The translations under genes and the position numbers were made by a program. From positions 1-30,276 of the forward strand of contig JAPLFT010000027.1 in the NCBI GenBank assembly GCA_026390535.1: a stretch of 30,276 nucleotides of DNA. The letters are read 5' to 3'. The notes beneath the pieces were generated by a model, which was not told the DNA's origin, did no database searches, and was given only the letters and a program-made list of their open reading frames with translations. Of this stretch, positions 26,713-30,276 are shown piece by piece. Origin of the DNA: Pseudomonadota bacterium (lineage in GTDB: Bacteria > Bdellovibrionota > JAFGOL01). Every line of letters begins with the position of its first letter. Within the stretch, counting starts at the first letter, position 1.

Positions 26713-28575
26713 TCAAAGTAAAGTAATCGGGTCATTTTCACCGCCTGTGATCATATTGCCCCATGCATTTTCAACTGTAGCTTTTAAATAATATGTTCCG
26801 CTTGCGGCATTTGTTGTCCCTATTGCTACGCCTCCTGAACTTGGAAAATCTTCCGCAGTACCTTGGGCAACAAAAGAGCCGTCACTAACTTTAATAAGCG
26901 CTGGTTGAAAAGTTGCTCCAAAGTGTTCGACAGCAAAATCATCAATAGAGCTAACATCCCATTTGCCATCCTCGGACTGTAAAGCAATGGAATCGGCTAC
27001 TGTCGCACCTGCCTGGAAAAGGAAATAAGCATCGTATTGTTCGTTGTTGTTATCTGTTACAATAGCGCTGGCAGCCAAAAGATTATTGGTATTGGAAGTG
27101 ACAGCATCCAGGGCGTTATTATTGTAAAACCAAGTGATGACAGTTGTGCCTACTTGGGTTGCAAGTGTCCATACCTTCCCATCCCAAATCATGTTGTAGG
27201 TTGTACCGGAGGTGACTGTACCAAAGTGTGTTATCCCATATTCATAGCCGGTCGTAAAATTGTCTTTTACTAACTCCATGGATGCAAAGGTTAGCGACGA
27301 ACCGGTTGGTATTATCGTGCCTGTTTTAGTGCCTGCGTTCACTGTGTAATTTGCAACAGGGACTTCATTGGATGTTGAATATTTAAGATCGTAGAGAAAA
27401 TCTTTCCATCCCGTAGCTCCAGTCCACTCTGCTGCCTTTGTTGCGTAATCCGACAAGACATCGTCTGTAATAGTAGAAATTGGAGGGAGCGCAATATTGA
27501 AACCTAGTTCATAAGTAGTAGTAGGATTTCTGAGCGTTCCGTAATCGCGTCCTATCTGCATGGCAGCTAGGGCGTCGATGGCAGCTTGAGCCTTTGTTAT
27601 GACATCACCAGAAGCATTATTTACCAGATATTTTAGAAATTGGCCAAGGTCACGATACAGTGTATCTTCATCTTTGTCGTCGCCTTGTTTGCCATAGCCT
27701 GGCACAGCAAAGGACAGGGCTCGTGCATAGACATCGCCATTGTTAGGCAATATACCGCTAGTTTCAGTTTCCCTGATTGCAGTAACAAGGTTTTTCATCG
27801 TCGTTGCAAAATCATTTATTTTTGAAGTATCAATCGATGTGTGCGAACGGAGCAATATATCGGCCGGAGTAACAGTTTGATGCAATGTTTCCCATGTTTC
27901 AAGTTCCATAGTTGCAAACACTATCGGTGTCATACTAGGTCTAGCAGCTAGTGCAGTCAGGGTGTCTTTGTAATTCCATCCAGACCCAAAATCGATTTCG
28001 GCGTTTGCTATATAAACCTGGGCGATATCTTTAAAAAGATAAGAAACCTCAGCGGCACCCAAGAGACACGTGTCAAAAGCCATAAAGTCCAGCGTAGTAG
28101 GCCGAGTGAAATTTCCCCCTAAGGCTTTAAGGCCTTGGAGTATAGCGTCCCTTGACTCTACAGCTGTCATGCCACGGATCTGTGTGCGCGGAAGTGTTCC
28201 ATCCTGAGTATCACCACCGAAACCACCGTTCCAAGCTCCACCGTGATTCCACAATATAATTCCGTAATGGTCTGCAGGATAAGTCTTGAACGCATAGGTT
28301 ACAGCCTCGGTAAGAACTGCTGGATCATCAAGGTTTTGTTCTGGTACTGTACCAATTATGGTATTTGCGCCACCACCATTAATTAAATACCAAGTTGTTC
28401 CTGTCGGGTAGTTTGTACCTGTTGAGTCTTTTGCGGATGAATCGAAATCTGCAGCCACTATCACTTTGATATTGTCCTTTAAAGTGGCTTCGCAAGTATT
28501 TCCCTTACCGCCGCATCCCGCACAGCCCGACATAACGATTAGGCAAAGTGACATCACTAAATTTTTAATTTTCAT
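26713..28575 (-). CDS. Clostripain-family (C11) lipoprotein protease
   Basis: The product is 620 residues, an exported cysteine peptidase with Arg/Lys preference in known relatives. A signal peptide ends at VMSGC (lipid Cys18), followed by CGGKG. The C11 catalytic pair is His111 in WNHGGAW and Cys170 in FDTCLLGAAEV, and the family-typical DHYGIILWNHGG is complete. The peptidase part covers about 35-400. The remainder, rich in Thr/Asn/Gly beta strands, is a C-terminal accessory domain. AAGGAG precedes the ATG. Two sampled lines of the gene have 52% and 55% GC, clearly above neighbouring genes. It is bracketed by two copies of a structured repeat and lies beside a tRNA pair. Confidence 0.85.
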   Translation of the reverse strand: MKIKNLVMSLCLIVMSGCAGCGGKGNTCEATLKDNIKVIVAADFDSSAKDSTGTNYPTGTTWYLINGGGANTIIGTVPEQNLDDPAVLTEAVTYAFKTYPADHYGIILWNHGGAWNGGFGGDTQDGTLPRTQIRGMTAVESRDAILQGLKALGGNFTRPTTLDFMAFDTCLLGAAEVSYLFKDIAQVYIANAEIDFGSGWNYKDTLTALAARPSMTPIVFATMELETWETLHQTVTPADILLRSHTSIDTSKINDFATTMKNLVTAIRETETSGILPNNGDVYARALSFAVPGYGKQGDDKDEDTLYRDLGQFLKYLVNNASGDVITKAQAAIDALAAMQIGRDYGTLRNPTTTYELGFNIALPPISTITDDVLSDYATKAAEWTGATGWKDFLYDLKYSTSNEVPVANYTVNAGTKTGTIIPTGSSLTFASMELVKDNFTTGYEYGITHFGTVTSGTTYNMIWDGKVWTLATQVGTTVITWFYNNNALDAVTSNTNNLLAASAIVTDNNNEQYDAYFLFQAGATVADSIALQSEDGKWDVSSIDDFAVEHFGATFQPALIKVSDGSFVAQGTAEDFPSSGGVAIGTTNAASGTYYLKATVENAWGNMITGGENDPITLL

Positions 28576-28615
28576 AATTACTTCTCCTTATATAAATTTA
28601 AAAGTAACAATGAAA

Positions 28616-28624
28616 ACTATATCA
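28616..28624 (-). promoter_or_regulatory. Extended -10 promoter for the clostripain gene
   Basis: On the minus strand TGATATAGT gives TGn plus TATAGT, about 40 bases upstream of the ATG. The likely leader is about 34 bases. A perfect AT-rich inverted repeat (ATTTTTTAT, loop GTA, ATAAAAAAT; 28630-28650) lies where the -35 would be and could be an operator. Confidence 0.4.
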
Positions 28625-28726
28625 CAAGTATTTTTTATGTAATAAAAAATCAGGTGAAATGCGTATTGTTTTTTTGACACTATTGCAAAATTGAAAAGTT
28701 TCTTAATTTTTTTTGGTATCCACAGC

Positions 28727-28930
28727 GGGGGTGGCTCGGCCTGTAGGCCTCGCCGTTCCCTCTCTGGGGTTACTGGATCCAGACTTGTTTATAAAAGTTA
28801 ATCAAATTAATATTAGCTGACGCTAACATTCCAAAGGTAATCATATTTTTGCTACGTAAAGCCTATCGGCTTCCCTGCGCAAAAACATAATTACCTTTGA
28901 AAATTGCTTCGCAATTTAATTTGATTAGTC
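28727..28930 (-). repeat. Structured intergenic repeat, copy B, with cloverleaf fold
   Basis: This fills most of the gene-free stretch 28576-28945. Block 1 (28731-28760) holds a hairpin, GGC/GGCC, loop TGTA, GGCC/GCC, with a TC/TC internal loop; on the minus strand this is a tandem G-A/A-G pair. Block 2 (28799-28927) folds as a cloverleaf. The outer helix is 28799-28810 with 28916-28927. One hairpin is 28813-28826 (TTAGC/GCTAA). A 21-position helix pairs 28832-28852 with 28879-28899 and is capped by AAGCC-TATC-GGCTT (28859-28872). Another hairpin is 28901-28917. The two mismatches of the long helix are C/A on plus, therefore G-U on minus. The last hairpin may terminate the tRNA transcript 29 bases upstream. 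Confidence 0.72.
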
Positions 28931-28945
28931 TTTATTTTTAAAATT

Positions 28946-29021
28946 TGGCGTCCCCAGCGGGAGTCGAACCCGCGTCGCCGCCGTGAAAGGGCGGTGTCCT
29001 AGGCCTCTAGACGATGGGGAC
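28946..29021 (-). tRNA. tRNA-Glu (UUC), CCA encoded
   Basis: The cloverleaf fits: acceptor GTCCCCA/TGGGGAC, anticodon TTC in the loop after CCGCCC, T arm with GGTTCGACTCC, discriminator G and encoded CCA (28946-28948 on the complement). It is 76 bases with no lesion. It follows tRNA-Lys on the same strand with an 18-base spacer. Confidence 0.95.
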
Positions 29022-29039
29022 AAAGAAAGTATAAAAAAA

Positions 29040-29115
29040 TGGTGAGTCGTAGTGGACTCGAACCACTGACCCTCTCCTTAAAAGGGAGATGCTCTACCAA
29101 CTGAGCTAACGACCC
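29040..29115 (-). tRNA. tRNA-Lys (UUU), CCA encoded
   Basis: Acceptor GGGTCGT pairs with ACGACTC (one G-U). The D arm is GCTCAGTTGGTAGAGC, the anticodon stem TCTCC/GGAGA with loop CTTTTAA (anticodon TTT), and the T loop TTCGAGT. Discriminator A and CCA are encoded. Confidence 0.95.
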
Positions 29116-29128
29116 ACGAGCCAAAGAG

Positions 29129-29157
29129 TAACTAACAAAGGTAAGAAATCATGTCAA
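29129..29157 (-). promoter_or_regulatory. Promoter of the tRNA-Lys/tRNA-Glu unit
   Basis: On the minus strand a perfect -35 TTGACA (29157-29152), a 17-base spacer and a poor -10 TAGTTA (29134-29129) lie 14 bases before the tRNA-Lys 5' end. Confidence 0.5.
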
Positions 29158-29208
29158 CATATTAATTCCAGCTGGATTATCTGACATTTAGATAGTAAAA
29201 ATAGACGT

Positions 29209-29883
29209 ATGAATAAGCTTAAAAATGACATAGTCAAAGTCTGCAAAATGATGCATTCCAAGGGCTTCATATGTGCTACTGACGGGAATGTAAGCGTAAA
29301 GCTCTCTAAGAATGCATATCTGATAACACGAAGCGGCATAAACAAGGGCTTTATGTGTGAGGACGACATTATCCTCATAAATGATGAAGGGAAGGTAATA
29401 GAAGGAGGGAAAGATTACAATGTTTCTACAGAGTGGAGAATGCATTTAAAAGCATATGAAATTAGAGAAGATATTAATGCCGTTATCCATGCTCACCCGC
29501 CATATATTACAGCTTATACAATCGCAGGATTGGAAATACCTTCAACAATATTGCCGGAGATCGTACTTACGATGGGAAATATTCCTGTTACCAGATACTC
29601 AATACCTACCAGTCCTGAAAACGCACAACTCATAGAACAGTATATAGCAAAGTACAATGCCATCGTTTTAAGTCATCATGGTACGCTTACTGTCGGAAAA
29701 GATGTCTTTTCCGCATATAACAAACTTGAACAGCTTGAATATACCGCGACCGCGGGAATAGCTGCAACTATACTCGGTGGGTGTAACAGCCTCCCATCGA
29801 ACGAAATAGAAAAACTTTTTAAAATGGGAAAAGAAATGGGTCTTCTTTCCAAAGAATGTGATTGTGCCAAATTAGAAAAATAA
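29209..29883 (+). CDS. Class II aldolase, FucA-like
   Basis: The product is 224 residues of the class II aldolase/adducin family, close to L-fuculose-phosphate aldolase. These zinc enzymes split ketose phosphates to DHAP and an aldehyde. Zinc ligands and catalytic residues are visible: ATDGNVSVKL, RSGINKG, STEWRMH with the catalytic Glu, HAHPPYITA and SHHGTL. Length is normal. No Shine-Dalgarno stands before the ATG, although the N-terminus fits the family. The end overlaps the convergent phosphoesterase gene by 12 bases. Substrates of relatives include fuculose-, rhamnulose- and methylthioribulose-phosphates, and I cannot choose. Confidence 0.85.
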   Translation: MNKLKNDIVKVCKMMHSKGFICATDGNVSVKLSKNAYLITRSGINKGFMCEDDIILINDEGKVIEGGKDYNVSTEWRMHLKAYEIREDINAVIHAHPPYITAYTIAGLEIPSTILPEIVLTMGNIPVTRYSIPTSPENAQLIEQYIAKYNAIVLSHHGTLTVGKDVFSAYNKLEQLEYTATAGIAATILGGCNSLPSNEIEKLFKMGKEMGLLSKECDCAKLEK

Positions 29884-30276
29884 AATAGTAGAACTTATAA
29901 TCTCTTTTTCTTTCAATTCAAGAATTACTACTGATGCCTGACCGGCAGGAATGGAATTGTTCGGATTAGCAGCCCCCGGGTTTATAAAAAGGTTTTTTCC
30001 CTCGTAAAAACTTTCCGGCAGATGAGTATGTCCCTGTACAATAATATCAAAATCCCTTTTGCTTATGATTTCATTATGGGACAGATGGATTTTTAATCCC
30101 TCCACTATAAGCGTTACCTCTTTTGGTATCTTACTTCTGATCTTGAGGCTGTCAGTATTACCGTATACAGCCGTCGTCTTTGCAATAGTTTCAAGTTGAG
30201 TTAGTACGTCTTCTTCCCCTATATCTCCAGCATGAAGAATAAGATTGACCCCTTTATATAGATCAAAGATCCTGTT
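29872..30276 (-). CDS. YfcE-like metallophosphoesterase (5' partial)
   Basis: The frame is open to the window edge, so the start is outside. The 134 visible residues carry the metal-binding motifs of the YfcE/MJ0936 phosphodiesterase family: LILHAGDIG, AVYGNTD, HLSH and GHTH, then FINPGAANP. The N-terminal DxH motif lies beyond the window. These small cytoplasmic Mn-dependent enzymes hydrolyse phosphodiesters; the true substrate is generally unknown. It ends convergently with the FucA-like gene. Confidence 0.88.
   Translation of the reverse strand, partial: NRIFDLYKGVNLILHAGDIGEEDVLTQLETIAKTTAVYGNTDSLKIRSKIPKEVTLIVEGLKIHLSHNEIISKRDFDIIVQGHTHLPESFYEGKNLFINPGAANPNNSIPAGQASVVILELKEKEIISSTILFF

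Noticed and set aside
28797..28930. Integron attC site or a tRNA-like fold for the cloverleaf element
   Set aside because: There is no proper core-site pair with the expected RYYYAAC/GTTRRRY arrangement, and no T-loop or anticodon-like features. The AT-rich long helix does not match a tRNA.
29167..29176. TCCAGCTGGA palindrome before the class II aldolase
   Set aside because: It is only 10 bases, with no flanking symmetry and no repeat elsewhere near the gene.

Overview
The window comes from a low-GC bacterium (roughly mid-to-high 30s % GC by eye) with a Gram-negative type envelope. It carries several lipoproteins, an OmpA-type peptidoglycan-binding protein and a class A penicillin-binding protein. 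I cannot fix the phylum from sequence alone; the mix of formylglycine-enzyme-like, clostripain-like and Big_2/propeller lipoproteins suggests an uncultivated deltaproteobacterium-like or spirochaete-like lineage. That is inference.

Layout. 1-5529 (+) is a recX-alaS-PBP1A run, with recX cut by the window edge. 5565-6059 (+) is a small secreted protein, followed by uvrA (6095-8896). 8914-13512 (+) holds a U32/TrhP-like protein, a CoA-binding protein, a methyltransferase, an OmpA-like protein, a membrane-anchored coiled coil with a C-terminal helix-hairpin-helix, and a YiiX-like lipoprotein. 13702-14559 (+) is a secreted protein of unknown function. 14594-17493 (-) is an RlmI-like methyltransferase, RmuC and a lipoprotein. 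17563-18759 (+) is an S1/P1 nuclease remnant and a small secreted protein. 18764-21338 (-) is a membrane protein, a secreted all-helical protein and a ferredoxin-nitroreductase. 21481-26491 (+) is a seven-repeat propeller lipoprotein, a radical SAM/SPASM protein, an LsrF-like aldolase with a zinc dehydrogenase, and a formylglycine-enzyme-like protein. 26713-29115 (-) is a clostripain-family lipoprotein flanked by two copies of a structured repeat, then tRNA-Glu and tRNA-Lys. The window ends with a class II aldolase (+) and a partial YfcE-like phosphoesterase (-).

Two things stand out. First, four normally conserved genes are broken by independent lesions. PBP1A has two internal frame-shifting deletions, one of which removes the transpeptidase serine. 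uvrA has an in-frame TAA. rmuC has a short deletion with a junction that fits microhomology. The S1/P1 nuclease has TAG, TGA and an 11-bp tandem duplication. This looks like ongoing gene decay, perhaps helped by loss of excision repair, although assembly error must be excluded for the deletions.

Second, the clostripain-like gene is richer in GC than its surroundings where sampled. It lies between two same-orientation copies of an intergenic element that folds into hairpins. Most substitutions in its helices keep pairing only when read as minus-strand RNA. The copy beside the tRNAs forms a large cloverleaf. This is the best candidate for an undescribed mobile or RNA element here.
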